A stretch of DNA of 64,000 nt, taken from positions 418,419-482,418 of the forward strand of contig CAZCHE010000004.1 of the NCBI GenBank assembly GCA_964498395.1, read 5' to 3'. The position numbers and the translations under genes were made by a program. Under the pieces are notes generated by a model that was not told the DNA's origin, ran no database searches, and saw nothing but the letters and a program-made list of their open reading frames with translations. Of this stretch, positions 54,127-63,424 are shown piece by piece. Each line of letters begins with the position of its first letter. The first letter of the stretch is position 1. This DNA is from Parapedobacter sp964498395. GTDB taxonomy: Bacteria > Bacteroidota > Bacteroidia > Sphingobacteriales > Sphingobacteriaceae.

Positions 54127-54265
54127 ACGGAAAGGTAGTGAATTTTTCTGAATAAGGTATTGCCCTTGTAGGACGTGCTGGACAAACTACCGGTTTTCCA
54201 GTATATTTCGTTATATCACATGATTTTTGCCCAATATTATTTAGTTTTGAGTGAAAAACCGCTGC

Positions 54266-56284
54266 ATGCGCACTCTTATAGTCATCGTTGGAGCCTGCCT
54301 TCATGTATTGACCGCGTCTGCGATCAGGCAAACACCTGATGCGCACGCGGACAGTTTGGAGCGACAACTCCAGACAACGACCGACTACGATAGGCAAATC
54401 CAATTGTTGGGCGAACTGTCCGATTACTATTCATATACCGATTCTGCCCGGGCCATGGACTATGCGCTACGCATCAAAACCCTAGCTTCGGGCTGTGATG
54501 ACCAGCGTGGGTTAGGCATTGCTTACTACCGGATTGGTGGGGTGCATTTTGAACTGAGACAGCCGGATTCGGCGAAGCAGGCATATGAAACCAGCGAACG
54601 GTTATTACATACGGACACGAGTTATTTAGGCCAGCTGACGTTGGCCAAGGTATGGCACAACCATGGGGCCCTATACCAATGGAAGGGCGATGCCGACACC
54701 TATCTAGATATGATTTTGAACAGGGCTATTCCCATACAAGAGCGTATCGGTGACAGTATAGGCGTGGGGAGAAACTTCTATAATATCGGTATCATTTTTC
54801 AGAATGCAAAGGAGTATAATCGGGCTATCTACTATTATCAGAAATCAATACAGGCATTAGAAACCCATCCCGGAGTACCTGAATTGCCGGATGCCCATAT
54901 CAAGCTGGCCGAGACCATGATTGCCGCGGGCTTCAAGGGCGCCGAGCACCTCATTACTATACAACAGGCGATTAAGAATGCTGATTCCATACTCAATCAG
55001 TATCCAGACTCGTATTCCAGGATATATTACCTCAATGCTCAAGGTATATACGCCGAGACAATCGAAAATAATCTGGACAAAGCACTTGATTTTCATCAAA
55101 AAGGGTATCAACTAGCACTGGACGCCGGTATCGCACGTCAAGCTTCTGCTTCGCTGTCAAAATGCTATAATATTTATAATCTTCAGGGAAAGCACGCACA
55201 GGCATTGGAAACGGCTCAACGTATTTATCAGGATTACCACGGATACCTGACCCCACGAGATAGGCTAATACAACTGGCAAATATGTCGAATAGCCACGAA
55301 AAATTAGGCAATATACGCGAAGCTTATCACTTGCAGCAGCAGTATACTGCTCTAAACGATAGCCTGCACGATGCAGAGATGGTATCTAGAATTCATGACC
55401 TCGAACAGAAATTTGAAGCCAAGGATAAGGAGGCCCAAATCATGCGACTCAACCAACAGATGCAAGTGCAGCGGCTACGGGCGCAACGTACCCGGTTTTT
55501 GGCCATCCTCTTGGGCGCAGCCATCCTGCTCGTGGTAGGTGTCTCATTGGCAGGGTATAATATCTTCCGCAAAAAACAGTTGATTGCCAAGCAACAGGCT
55601 GAATTGCTCGAGCAGAAGATGGAGAAAATGAAGCAGGATCAGCAAATCAGTATTTTCGCTGCCGTGCTGGAAGGTCAGGAGCAAGAGCGGAAGCGGCTGG
55701 CTATCGACTTGCACGACGGTTTGGGGGGATCGCTGTCCAGCATCAAACTGAAATTGTCGAAGACCGTTCAGGACATTAATGGCCAAGCCAAGGAAAGCGA
55801 ATTGCCGACCATCGTCAACCAATTGGATCATTCTATTGATGAACTGCGGCGCATCGCTAGGAACTTAATGCCCGAAACCCTGCTGAAATATGGATTGGCA
55901 GCCGCTTTACGTGATTTTTGCAAAGGATTGGAGAGCGATGCCGTCAAGATTTCCTTTCAGGCATATGGGCTACGCAATGATGTGCCGAAAACGACCCAAA
56001 TCATGGTGTACCGGATCGTACAGGAACTGGTGACCAATGCACTCAAGCATGCCAACGCAAGCCATATCCTTGCGCAATGTCTGCAAGATGGGCAACACCT
56101 TTCCATCACGGTGGAAGATGATGGACGGGGCTTGGATACGACCGCTACCTCACAGCAACCTTCCGGGATGGGGCTGTCCAATGTCCGAAACCGGGTAGCT
56201 TATTTGGGCGGCAAGCTGGATATCCAATCCGAACAAGACGTAGGAACGACGGTTAACGTCGAATTGGCTTATCATGATGAATAG
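54266..56284 (+). CDS. TPR-containing membrane histidine kinase (HisKA_3 type)
   Basis: A 672-residue sensor kinase starting at the ATG at 54266; a GTG at 54251 is possible, but a TAGTTTTG box at 54242-54249 fits the ATG better. A signal segment precedes a periplasmic array of TPR repeats (about 50-370; GIAYYRIGGVHFELRQPDSAKQAYE, GRNFYNIGIIFQNAKEYNRAIYYYQKSIQ). A coiled coil, one membrane helix (about 410-430), HisKA_3 with His483 (RLAIDLHDGLGGSLSSIK) and an HATPase (ELVTNALKHANA, DDGRGLD, GMGLSNVRNRV) follow. It pairs with the downstream regulator. Confidence 0.9.
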   Translation: MRTLIVIVGACLHVLTASAIRQTPDAHADSLERQLQTTTDYDRQIQLLGELSDYYSYTDSARAMDYALRIKTLASGCDDQRGLGIAYYRIGGVHFELRQPDSAKQAYETSERLLHTDTSYLGQLTLAKVWHNHGALYQWKGDADTYLDMILNRAIPIQERIGDSIGVGRNFYNIGIIFQNAKEYNRAIYYYQKSIQALETHPGVPELPDAHIKLAETMIAAGFKGAEHLITIQQAIKNADSILNQYPDSYSRIYYLNAQGIYAETIENNLDKALDFHQKGYQLALDAGIARQASASLSKCYNIYNLQGKHAQALETAQRIYQDYHGYLTPRDRLIQLANMSNSHEKLGNIREAYHLQQQYTALNDSLHDAEMVSRIHDLEQKFEAKDKEAQIMRLNQQMQVQRLRAQRTRFLAILLGAAILLVVGVSLAGYNIFRKKQLIAKQQAELLEQKMEKMKQDQQISIFAAVLEGQEQERKRLAIDLHDGLGGSLSSIKLKLSKTVQDINGQAKESELPTIVNQLDHSIDELRRIARNLMPETLLKYGLAAALRDFCKGLESDAVKISFQAYGLRNDVPKTTQIMVYRIVQELVTNALKHANASHILAQCLQDGQHLSITVEDDGRGLDTTATSQQPSGMGLSNVRNRVAYLGGKLDIQSEQDVGTTVNVELAYHDE

Positions 56285-56903
56285 TGAACCGATTAATATC
56301 ATTATCGTGGATGACCATCCGATGGTCATAGAAGGATTGAAATCACTTTTGGTTGATCGAGAGGATATGCGGGTAGTAGAAACCTTTACCAAGGGCAATG
56401 AAGCATTAGCCTATTTATCCACCCAGCCCCGTGGTATCGCACTGTTAGACATCAGTTTGCCCGATATCAATGGTACGGAACTGTGTGGTAAAATTACAGA
56501 AGCCAATCATCACGTGAAAGTATTAGGGATGAGTACCTATAGCGAGGTAAGTATCATCCACCAGATGATTCAGCATGGCGCCAAGGGCTATCTGCTGAAA
56601 AATGCATCGATGGATGAGTTGGTTCGGGCTATTTTACTGGTACATGACGGCAACATGTATTTTAGCCCGGAGGTGCAGAAGATCCTCGCCGAATTTTCCA
56701 TAAAAGACCAACCTAAGTTAACCCGTCGTGAAAGGGAGGTATTGGAACTGATCGCGGCGGGCACCACCACGCAACAAATCGCGGAGCAGTTATTTGTGAG
56801 TCCACTGACCATCGAGACTCACCGCCGAAACCTGATGCAGAAATTTGGTGTGAACAATGCTCCAGCTATGATTCGTGCGGCAATAGAGCAAAAGTTTATC
56901 TGA
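56274..56903 (+). CDS. NarL/FixJ-type response regulator
   Basis: A 209-residue regulator overlapping the kinase gene by 11 bases. The receiver domain (1-125) has the acidic pair in IIVDDHPMVIEG, phospho-acceptor Asp59 (IALLDISLPDINGTEL) and Lys in GYLLKNASMDE. The LuxR-type helix-turn-helix (about 145-205) reads LTRREREVLELIAAGTTTQQIAEQLFVSPLTIETHRRNLMQKFGV. Targets are unknown. Confidence 0.94.
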   Translation: MMNSEPINIIIVDDHPMVIEGLKSLLVDREDMRVVETFTKGNEALAYLSTQPRGIALLDISLPDINGTELCGKITEANHHVKVLGMSTYSEVSIIHQMIQHGAKGYLLKNASMDELVRAILLVHDGNMYFSPEVQKILAEFSIKDQPKLTRREREVLELIAAGTTTQQIAEQLFVSPLTIETHRRNLMQKFGVNNAPAMIRAAIEQKFI

Positions 56904-56920
56904 TCATTTTTACCGGTATT

Positions 56921-56953
56921 GGAACGGGAGAATCTTATTCTTTCCCCCGTTCC
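56921..56953. terminator. Bidirectional terminator-like hairpin between convergent genes
   Basis: GGAACGGG (56921-56928) pairs with CCCGTTCC (56946-56953), with inner GAAT/ATTC complementarity. It lies 18 bases after the response-regulator stop and overlaps the last codons and stop of the C1 peptidase gene. The stem is strong, but U-runs are short, so function in either direction is plausible rather than certain. Confidence 0.5.
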
Positions 56954-58602
56954 GATTGGTATTGCTGGATTTTCTGTTTTAATACCCCATTTTTCTTCAT
57001 GGTGGTGATCATATCCGAAATTTCTTCGGTCGAGTAAGCGTTTCGCTGCTTTTCAAACTGCCGGGGTTGCACCAGACGTGTACCCGCGTCGGGCGTTGGG
57101 GTTGTTCCGGCCTTCAATTGCGACTTGCCGAAAATGTTGGCTTGGACAACACCATTTTGGATAAACAGCGGCCACCCCGAATCATCGGTAAGGAAATAGT
57201 AATTATTGGCTTCATCAGTCTCCGAGACAGCGTCGAAGGCATCTGCAATACATACCAAATAATAGAACCCAGTGATACTGGGCATGGTATACGTCCAGGC
57301 GATATTGGAACTGTTGAACAGTACCTCGGCCACGCCCGTTTGTGGGGGCAGGTTGATGTGGTTCCACCAATTGCCCGATTCGCCATAACCGCCCGAGCTC
57401 AGTTCGCCGTTTTGACCCAATGTACCGTATTGGTCCGTATATTCGTCATACAGGATAATGCCGAAATCCTGGGCATTGAATGCGTTATAGTAGATGTAGC
57501 AGATGTTCCAGCGTGCATTTGCAGTGACACTTTTACTGCCAATATTGTATACGTTGTACCGCATCCGCCGACTCCGTTGGCTATCCGAGCTTTGGTTGCG
57601 GTCATCGGTCACATTCCAGGGCACCAGGTCGTGGTCGCCTGTAGGTTCAACAGGTGGATCTACTGGATCGAAGTTTTCGCTTTGGCCATTGGTTGCCACA
57701 AATCCCATCATGCCAAACTGTGCGCTGACCATGAATTGGTAGTCAATCCAGATAAACCCGGTGTCACCCCAATTGTTGCCCCAGGAGTTGACCACACGGA
57801 AAGCCCCATTCGGGCCCTTGCTATCGTCGTATCCTACGATCATCATGGCATGGTAGGCGTGTTGCCCCACATTGTCGAACGTGGAGTGGCTGGTGATCAC
57901 TTGGTCGCTTCGCCAGGTCATGAAATTATCGCTGAGCTTGGCGCCGAATACCACGGGTCTATTTTGAGAAATGTACGTTTTGATTTCCGCGATATCCATA
58001 TTGATCTTTCGGAAATTGCTAAGCCGATTGTTAGCGGCTTCTTGTGTAGCCGTCGCATCGGGGGATTGTGTACAGTTACCCAGACTCGTATAGGGAGCAG
58101 TGGCCAAGGTGGCCACACCCCGGTCAATCATTTGTTGGAAGGCCGGTTCGAAATTGGTGCCGCTGCAATTGGCTCCCCGTAAATTTGCAGGGATTGCAAG
58201 AAACAAGTCTTTTGCACTGGCTTGCCGATTAGGATTGCTCAAATCTGCCGTTGTCCAATTGTTGTCCATCGCATTGAGGGTGGTTTTTAAGTTGTAGCCT
58301 GCCGCCCATGTGACACAGGTGCCGTATTGCCCTTGGTCGCCGATGGGTGGAAGTCGGTTTACGATGGAGTGGCTGGTAGGTAAGTTAGCATTCCCAAAGC
58401 CTAGGAAAATGTTGGATGGGATGGTTTCAGGGTCATCTGTGCCGGTCCAGCCGAAAGCAAATTCGGTATCTCCCGGTTCAGGGTCTTCATCTGGATTTTC
58501 GTTTCCATCCTTAGTGCAGGCCATGGCAATCCATCCGGCCAAACCCATGATGACGGCGGCTCTCCATGGTGCCCACCAACTGTGTTTCGTTTCCATAATC
58601 AT
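56935..58602 (-). CDS. Papain-family (C1) cysteine protease lipoprotein
   Basis: A 555-residue protein with a lipoprotein signal ending AGWIAMAC. The peptidase domain (about 75-310) has the catalytic Cys96 in QGQYGTCVTWAAGYNLKT (CGSCWAFS-like but with Val-Thr before Trp), His in HAYHAMMIVGYDD and Asn in VVNSWGNNWGDTGFIWIDYQF. A CARDB-like beta domain (about 330-490) with ISGFYYLVCIADAFDAVSETDEANNYY follows. The basic C-terminal 60 residues are linker-like. It probably sits on the outer membrane surface. It is the last gene of a minus-strand lipoprotein cluster. Confidence 0.88.
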   Translation of the reverse strand: MIMETKHSWWAPWRAAVIMGLAGWIAMACTKDGNENPDEDPEPGDTEFAFGWTGTDDPETIPSNIFLGFGNANLPTSHSIVNRLPPIGDQGQYGTCVTWAAGYNLKTTLNAMDNNWTTADLSNPNRQASAKDLFLAIPANLRGANCSGTNFEPAFQQMIDRGVATLATAPYTSLGNCTQSPDATATQEAANNRLSNFRKINMDIAEIKTYISQNRPVVFGAKLSDNFMTWRSDQVITSHSTFDNVGQHAYHAMMIVGYDDSKGPNGAFRVVNSWGNNWGDTGFIWIDYQFMVSAQFGMMGFVATNGQSENFDPVDPPVEPTGDHDLVPWNVTDDRNQSSDSQRSRRMRYNVYNIGSKSVTANARWNICYIYYNAFNAQDFGIILYDEYTDQYGTLGQNGELSSGGYGESGNWWNHINLPPQTGVAEVLFNSSNIAWTYTMPSITGFYYLVCIADAFDAVSETDEANNYYFLTDDSGWPLFIQNGVVQANIFGKSQLKAGTTPTPDAGTRLVQPRQFEKQRNAYSTEEISDMITTMKKNGVLKQKIQQYQSERGKE

Positions 58603-58615
58603 TATTTTTTATATT

Positions 58616-59485
58616 TTACGGTTCATCATCTGGTTCACCACCGTCGAAACGGGCGCCTGTTAACAATAGTGTTTCGCTTTTTTCTATTCCGGAGAAAACC
58701 GGTTTGAAAGCATACCAGGTATTGCGCATATCCACGCTTTTTTCGAAGTGTGCTTTTGTCCATTCCGCGCGTTGGCGGAAAATAGCGCCGCTGTAGTTTA
58801 CCCGTTCTTGGTATTTGCCATATTCGAAAAATGCGGATCGCCTGAAATGGGCCAAGCCGAAGTCAGCATATCCTCGTACGGACATCCCTGCAAAGACTGC
58901 ATTTTGCCAGAAATCGGCTTGTTGAGTTGAAAACTGGCCAAGTACCATGGCTTCCTTGGCCCAACAGACTCCCCGGATGACAGCCTCCTGTAGGAAAAAA
59001 TTACCGCTGAACACCGCTTGTTCCACCCTTAAGTCGCCGTCTAACCTTGCAGCTTGCAAGGACACATCGCTGTCAAACAGGCTATTGTTTAGCGACAGGT
59101 GGTGGTCGAAGGTAGTGCCACGAAAATCGACATCGGCTTCAAAACGGCAGTTTTGGAAAGTAACGGCCGCCGTAAAGCGGGATACCCATATGGTGTCATC
59201 CGTATGCGCGAACCCACTAACCTTGCCCTTGAATTGGCAGCGTTCAAAATATAGCGGGGAGCTGATCGTGACCACTATCGAATTGGGTGTTAATGGTGCA
59301 GCCTGTCCGGTTTCCGTAAAACACACGTCACCTTCGATGGTGGCATCTCGGTATACCACGGGCGTTCCCTTGGCAATGTCGGCTAGCAACTGCTCCGCGC
59401 TGATATTGGCTTGTACGGATCCATTGCCGTTAGGATCACAGGCGGCATAGAGGATAAGCAAACAAGAAATGAAGTGGTGATGCAT
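58616..59485 (-). CDS. Pentapeptide-repeat lipoprotein
   Basis: A 289-residue protein starting at MHHHFISCLLILYAACDPNGN (ATG at 59485), with lipobox Cys in YAAC. Residues about 40-270 contain many A(D/N)LxF-like pentapeptides (FKGKVSGF, FEADVDFRGTTFDHHLSLNNSLFDSDVSLQAARLDGDLRV, FFLQEAVIRG, FRRSAFFEYG), which would fold as a right-handed quadrilateral beta-helix. The longer frame starting at 59584 runs into the neighbouring gene and is rejected. Function unknown; likely a scaffold on the outer membrane, co-transcribed with the C1 protease. Confidence 0.8.
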   Translation of the reverse strand: MHHHFISCLLILYAACDPNGNGSVQANISAEQLLADIAKGTPVVYRDATIEGDVCFTETGQAAPLTPNSIVVTISSPLYFERCQFKGKVSGFAHTDDTIWVSRFTAAVTFQNCRFEADVDFRGTTFDHHLSLNNSLFDSDVSLQAARLDGDLRVEQAVFSGNFFLQEAVIRGVCWAKEAMVLGQFSTQQADFWQNAVFAGMSVRGYADFGLAHFRRSAFFEYGKYQERVNYSGAIFRQRAEWTKAHFEKSVDMRNTWYAFKPVFSGIEKSETLLLTGARFDGGEPDDEP

Positions 59486-59517
59486 ATTTTTTGGGATGTT
59501 AAAAGCGGTGCATTTAT

Positions 59518-60222
59518 TTAATTGGAGTTTCTGGAAAATGTTCGGCCGGCTAAGCGAAAATGTCGCTCTGCGTTGCTGAACCAACAGAAGAAGAAACGTT
59601 TGGTCTGTCCGTTATTGGCCGTGAGTTCGATGCTGTAGCTGCCATCAATGCGGTACTTGCCGGAAGTGGTGCTGGTGTGGTAGGCCGTATGGCTGCTGCT
59701 GTTGCTACCATTGATGCGTTCGGTGGTGTACCAACCATCCGAAGTAAACGACATGCGTGAATAGGAGAGGATACCCACATTTCCACCCCAAGCCAAATTA
59801 CCTCCACCCGAAATAGAACTGAAATGGCCGTCTATGGCTTCCTCTGTTTTGGCCGCTGCGGCTTTGCTTCCTATCCGTTTGCTTTGTGTATAGCCGTCTG
59901 GATAAGTGATGGAGATTTCTTTCTGACCGCTTCCTTTGTACGTATAGGTACCCCATCGAGATGCCACTTCGGTAGTCAACGATTGTAAATTGATTTCGTC
60001 TACTGGTACTTTGGGCTCTTTGACGAAGGAGCCATTCTTGAAAAGTACCCACGGTTTGTACACGTCATAATAGTAGCCACCGTAGCCCATTTCGCGGTCA
60101 GCAATGAGTACCACGCTATCCACGTTACTGGGTAAGCCCATGTCGTCTTTTTTACAGGAACTGACGATGAGCAGTGAAAGCATCAATACGGAGATGCGTG
60201 TATATAGGATGGTGTTTATCAT
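59518..60222 (-). CDS. Lipoprotein of a tandem three-member paralogous family (member A)
   Basis: A 234-residue lipoprotein (lipobox LIVSSC, then KKDD). It is homologous to the next gene along its whole length: GYGGYYYDVYKPWVLFKNGSFVKEPKVPVDEINLQSLT near residue 45, FTSDGWYTTERINGSNSSSHTAY and the terminal block DGSYSIELTANNGQTKRFFFCWFSN. A Gly-rich middle (SGGGNLAWGGNVG) is shared by all three. No database family is known to me. Predicted mainly beta. It lies 21 bases after member B. Confidence 0.75.
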   Translation of the reverse strand: MINTILYTRISVLMLSLLIVSSCKKDDMGLPSNVDSVVLIADREMGYGGYYYDVYKPWVLFKNGSFVKEPKVPVDEINLQSLTTEVASRWGTYTYKGSGQKEISITYPDGYTQSKRIGSKAAAAKTEEAIDGHFSSISGGGNLAWGGNVGILSYSRMSFTSDGWYTTERINGSNSSSHTAYHTSTTSGKYRIDGSYSIELTANNGQTKRFFFCWFSNAERHFRLAGRTFSRNSN

Positions 60223-60243
60223 CTGGTCAAAATCTTGGGTGCT

Positions 60244-60963
60244 TTAATTATTGTCCACATACGTTCTGCCGGAGACCCGGAAGACTCGCTTATCGTCTCC
60301 GTAATAGCAAAAGAAAAAACGCTTGGTGTCTCCACTGTTGAATTTGAGGGTGATGGCGTAGCCGTCCAGTTCATATCGCCCTGCGGTGGTTGCTCGCGAG
60401 TAAGCGACATGGCCGCTTCCTGTACCGACGCCCAGCTGTTCGTTCGTAAACCATCCGTCGGATGTAAACGTCATGTTGCCATAGGAAAGAACGCCGACAG
60501 ATCCACCGACGGCGAGGGTTCCGCCGCCCGACAGGGTTTTGTAGGAGCCTGCTATCGTCTCTCCTTTTTTTGCAGGAAATGCCGGTGAGCTGGGCCATTC
60601 TTTGTCTGACTGATCGCCGTTACGGTTGGTGAGGAAGACCCGGTCGCCATTCCGCTCCCAAGTGCCCCAGTTACCTGCTTGGTCGGTCGTCAGTGCGTCC
60701 ATATTGAGCTCATCAACTGGGATTTTAGGCTCTTTAACGTATTTGCCATCTTTGAAAAACACATACGGGTTGTGTACCGGATAGATATAGCCGCCATAGC
60801 CGGCTTCATAGTCGAGCATTAACGATAGCCGTTCTACATTGCTTCCCAATCCGGGTTCAATAGAATCTTTCTTACAGCTAATGCCCAGCACCAAGAGCAG
60901 GGTAAGCGACCAAACCGTTTGTGGCCGAAAGATGTCGAGGAGTTTGTTTTGTGATGTTTTCAT
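60244..60963 (-). CDS. Lipoprotein of a tandem three-member paralogous family (member B)
   Basis: A 239-residue lipoprotein (LLLVLGISCKKDS). It aligns closely with member A: GYGGYIYPVHNPYVFFKDGKYVKEPKIPVDELNMDALT, SGGGTLAVGGSVGVLSYGNMTFTSDGWFTNEQ, and DGYAITLKFNSGDTKRFFFCYYGDD. The repeated C-terminal pattern G.Y...GY.I.l...nG.t.rfFF is the best family signature. It is 3 bases after member C, so the three genes are one transcription unit. Confidence 0.75.
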   Translation of the reverse strand: MKTSQNKLLDIFRPQTVWSLTLLLVLGISCKKDSIEPGLGSNVERLSLMLDYEAGYGGYIYPVHNPYVFFKDGKYVKEPKIPVDELNMDALTTDQAGNWGTWERNGDRVFLTNRNGDQSDKEWPSSPAFPAKKGETIAGSYKTLSGGGTLAVGGSVGVLSYGNMTFTSDGWFTNEQLGVGTGSGHVAYSRATTAGRYELDGYAITLKFNSGDTKRFFFCYYGDDKRVFRVSGRTYVDNN

Positions 60964-60966
60964 GTC

Positions 60967-61704
60967 TCAAATATTTGTCAAGTCCAAAGATGTGATGCGT
61001 TGTGGTGCGTTGAAATACTGCGAACCGATGCCAATACTCATTTGATTACCACCCCGCCAGAAATAAAATAAGCGGCGTTCGGTATGTCCATTGCCAAGTG
61101 TAAAGGTGATGGTGTATCCCTCGATTTCGTAGTTCCCACTTTTGGTGCCATCGATAAACATACCCGTGGCATTGCCTGTGGAGCCACTTACCGCCGCGCT
61201 GAAGGAAAACCTTCCTTGTGTATCAAACCAGTACTGTGTAATGGAGCTGGTGACGACGTTGCCGCCCCAAGCGGTATTTCCGCTGCCACTTACCGACGTG
61301 TATCTTCCATTGGGTAGCCGTTCGCCTTTCTTGCCGGGATCCAACCCGAACCACATGCCATCTGCATAGGTGCGCGACCCGCTACCATCCCCATATTTGA
61401 GGGTAAGGGAACCACCTTCGCTTTCCCAGCTCCCCCAATAGCGTGCGGACTCTTCTTGCTCGAATTGCTGTACATCTAGGTCGTCCGGCGATTGACCGGT
61501 ACGATACAATGCATAGTAGGTGCCATCTGATCGCAATTGGTATGCGTAGTAATGTAGCGTCCAGGCTCCACCTACTCCAGTGCCGCCTTGGGCGACCATG
61601 ACCATACGGTGGCTACTTGCACTATCGGCTAAGGTGTTCTTTTTGCAAGCCAGGTTACCTGCAATCAATAGGGGTGCCGCTGCAAAGATTAGAAAGCGTT
61701 TCAT
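60967..61704 (-). CDS. Lipoprotein of a tandem three-member paralogous family (member C)
   Basis: A 245-residue lipoprotein starting at MKRFLIFAAAPLLIAGNLACKK (ATG at 61704; the longer frame begins at TTG). It is the most divergent member: GVGGAWTLHYYAYQLRSDGTYYALY, YWGSWESEGGSLTLKYGDG, SGSGNTAWGGNV and GNYEIEGYTITFTLGNGHTERRLFYFWRGG. The FxWRGG end resembles calycin/lipocalin-like small beta barrels seen in Bacteroidota lipoproteins, but that is only a resemblance. First gene of the lipoprotein cluster. Confidence 0.72.
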   Translation of the reverse strand: MKRFLIFAAAPLLIAGNLACKKNTLADSASSHRMVMVAQGGTGVGGAWTLHYYAYQLRSDGTYYALYRTGQSPDDLDVQQFEQEESARYWGSWESEGGSLTLKYGDGSGSRTYADGMWFGLDPGKKGERLPNGRYTSVSGSGNTAWGGNVVTSSITQYWFDTQGRFSFSAAVSGSTGNATGMFIDGTKSGNYEIEGYTITFTLGNGHTERRLFYFWRGGNQMSIGIGSQYFNAPQRITSLDLTNI

Positions 61705-62004
61705 AGACCTCTTTGATATACCAATCAAAGTTAGCCGATGAGATGTGCGTGGTCAATCGCAGGATTTATGTATATTTTTCTAAGGGTTTTCCAGTAGGAG
61801 GGGCTGATTAATGCGATTTGGGTTTATTTCGCATTTGGCAGATACCCCCATGTCGCCGCATATGGATCAGTGATTACACGGGTGGAGGCCGACTTGGCTC
61901 AGATTCCTTTGCTTTCAATCAGGAGTTGTACAACGTTTTCTGCCGTACATAGCGGATGCGAAACTATCAATTCCTATTTGTATTTTTTGTGGTGCGTATC
62001 TTGG
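61705..62004. other. Intergenic region, nothing strong seen
   Basis: Exactly 300 bases between the lipoprotein C start and the pirin stop. A weak hairpin at 61810-61835 (AATGCGA with TCGCATT, 12-base loop) is the only structure noted. The promoter of the lipoprotein cluster should lie here, but no full TTTG-N19-TAnnTTTG match was found. Confidence 0.4.
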
Positions 62005-62919
62005 TCAGGAAAGCGCGTTTGGGGGAGGACTACCTGCGGGCTTGCTTTTGCTTTCAGGCAAGGGTACATACTCTTCATTATCCATGGGTGGTAAATCAAT
62101 CCGCCCTTGTTTCCAGTCCTCTTTAGCCTGTTCAATCCGCTCTTTTCTACTGGACACAAAATTCCACCAAATGTACCGGTCTCCCAGATGTTCACCGCCA
62201 AGCATCATCAATGTAGTCGGTTCCTTGGCGACTATCAAGGGGTCAACCCCCTTGCTGAATACCAGCAATTGCCCGGCACGGTAAGTGTTCCCGTTCACTT
62301 CCACGCTGCCCCGTACCACATAAGCACCCCGTTCGCTGTGCTCCCTGGGTAGGCCGAAATGGGCACCCTGCTCCAATGTAACATGCACATAGAATAGGGG
62401 AGAATGTGTTTTGACACTGCTTTTCAAGCCATACGCATCTCCTGCGATTAGCCGCATCCAAACACCCGTATCGGTGAAAATGGGCAACTGATCAGGTTTA
62501 TAATTGTCAAAAGCGGGGTCGCTTTCTTCATCTTTTTCAGGAAGGGCCACCCATGTCTGAATCAACTCCAACTCCCCGCCAGCCAGCATCGCCGGATCTT
62601 CGAAACGTTCACTATGCGTAATGCCCTTCCCTGCGGTCATCCAATTGACCTCGCCGGGCGTTATCACCTGCTCCACGCCGAGGCTGTCGCGGTGGGTCAC
62701 ATTGCCACTGAATAAGTAGCTGACCGTGGACAGGCCGATATGCGGATGCGGCAGCACATCTAGGTTACTTGCCTCCGCCACCGGGATATTTACCGGGCCA
62801 CCATGATCCATGAAAATGAATGGGCCCACCATTCTGCGAAGCTGGTACGGAAGGATGCGTTTTACTGCAAAACCTGCAGAAATTTCGGCTTTTCTGGCTT
62901 CTATAACAATATCTAGCAT
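62005..62919 (-). CDS. Pirin family protein
   Basis: A 304-residue cupin-fold protein starting at MLDIVIEARKAEISAGFAVKRILPYQLRRMVGPFIFMDHGGP (ATG at 62919; earlier codons in the frame are not typical). Pirin signatures are GPFIFMDHGGP, DVLPHPHIGLSTVSYLFSGNVTHRDSLG and MTAGKGITHSERF, with metal-binding His residues in the HPHIG and HSERF motifs. Pirins are quercetinase- or regulator-like; the role here is unknown. Length is normal. Confidence 0.9.
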   Translation of the reverse strand: MLDIVIEARKAEISAGFAVKRILPYQLRRMVGPFIFMDHGGPVNIPVAEASNLDVLPHPHIGLSTVSYLFSGNVTHRDSLGVEQVITPGEVNWMTAGKGITHSERFEDPAMLAGGELELIQTWVALPEKDEESDPAFDNYKPDQLPIFTDTGVWMRLIAGDAYGLKSSVKTHSPLFYVHVTLEQGAHFGLPREHSERGAYVVRGSVEVNGNTYRAGQLLVFSKGVDPLIVAKEPTTLMMLGGEHLGDRYIWWNFVSSRKERIEQAKEDWKQGRIDLPPMDNEEYVPLPESKSKPAGSPPPNALS

Positions 62920-63077
62920 AATAGATCTCCAAAAGTTAAACGTAAAGTTAAGATTGTTATTGAATATTATTTCGTTGAGAGCCTTTTTTCTTATCGTACT
63001 GATGAATTCGGGCGACACGTCAAGGGAAGATGCGATGAACCATCGGAAACGCAAGGTTCAACCTTTTAATTTATTTA

Positions 63078-63380
63078 CTACGCCTTTTTTCCAATCCAAA
63101 CATCCGCATAGTCAGCTGGATGGCGTTTGAATTGAGCGAGGACGTACGGGCAAAGCGGTATGATCCCAAGGTCATTCTCCCTTGCATAACCGACCAATTG
63201 TTGAAGCAATAATTTTGCAAATCCTTTTCCCTCATAGGCAGCGTCGACTTCGGTATGGTATACCTTTAGCTTTCCATCTGCAACGGAAATATCCATTTTC
63301 CCCGCTTTGTCACCTGCTGAAAACAGTTGGACTTCGCCATAAACACCGTCTTCTTTAAAAACTACTTTTGTATTTTCCAT
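63078..63380 (-). CDS. GNAT-like small acetyltransferase (YjdJ/Nat-type)
   Basis: A 100-residue protein matching the short GNAT_acetyltr_2/YjdJ type: GEVQLFSAGDKAGKMDISVADGKLKVYHTEVDAAYEGKGFAKLLLQQLVGYARENDLGIIPLCPYVLAQFKRHP, with the acyl-CoA loop in YEGKGFAKLL and the conserved IPLCPYV. No context hints at its substrate. It is divergent from the winged-helix gene (44 bases between starts). Confidence 0.88.
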   Translation of the reverse strand: MENTKVVFKEDGVYGEVQLFSAGDKAGKMDISVADGKLKVYHTEVDAAYEGKGFAKLLLQQLVGYARENDLGIIPLCPYVLAQFKRHPADYADVWIGKKA

Positions 63381-63424
63381 TCGTCTGCTATTCGTTTATT
63401 AGCCATTTCTTTTGATACGCACTT

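Noticed and set aside
57067..58182. A 371-codon plus-strand open frame antisense to the C1 protease gene
   Set aside because: It is a shadow of the protease frame: the minus strand has a clear signal, catalytic residues and normal domains, whereas the antisense product has no recognisable motif.
61810..61835. Hairpin AATGCGA/TCGCATT as a terminator
   Set aside because: The loop is 12 bases, the stem short and no U-run follows on either strand.
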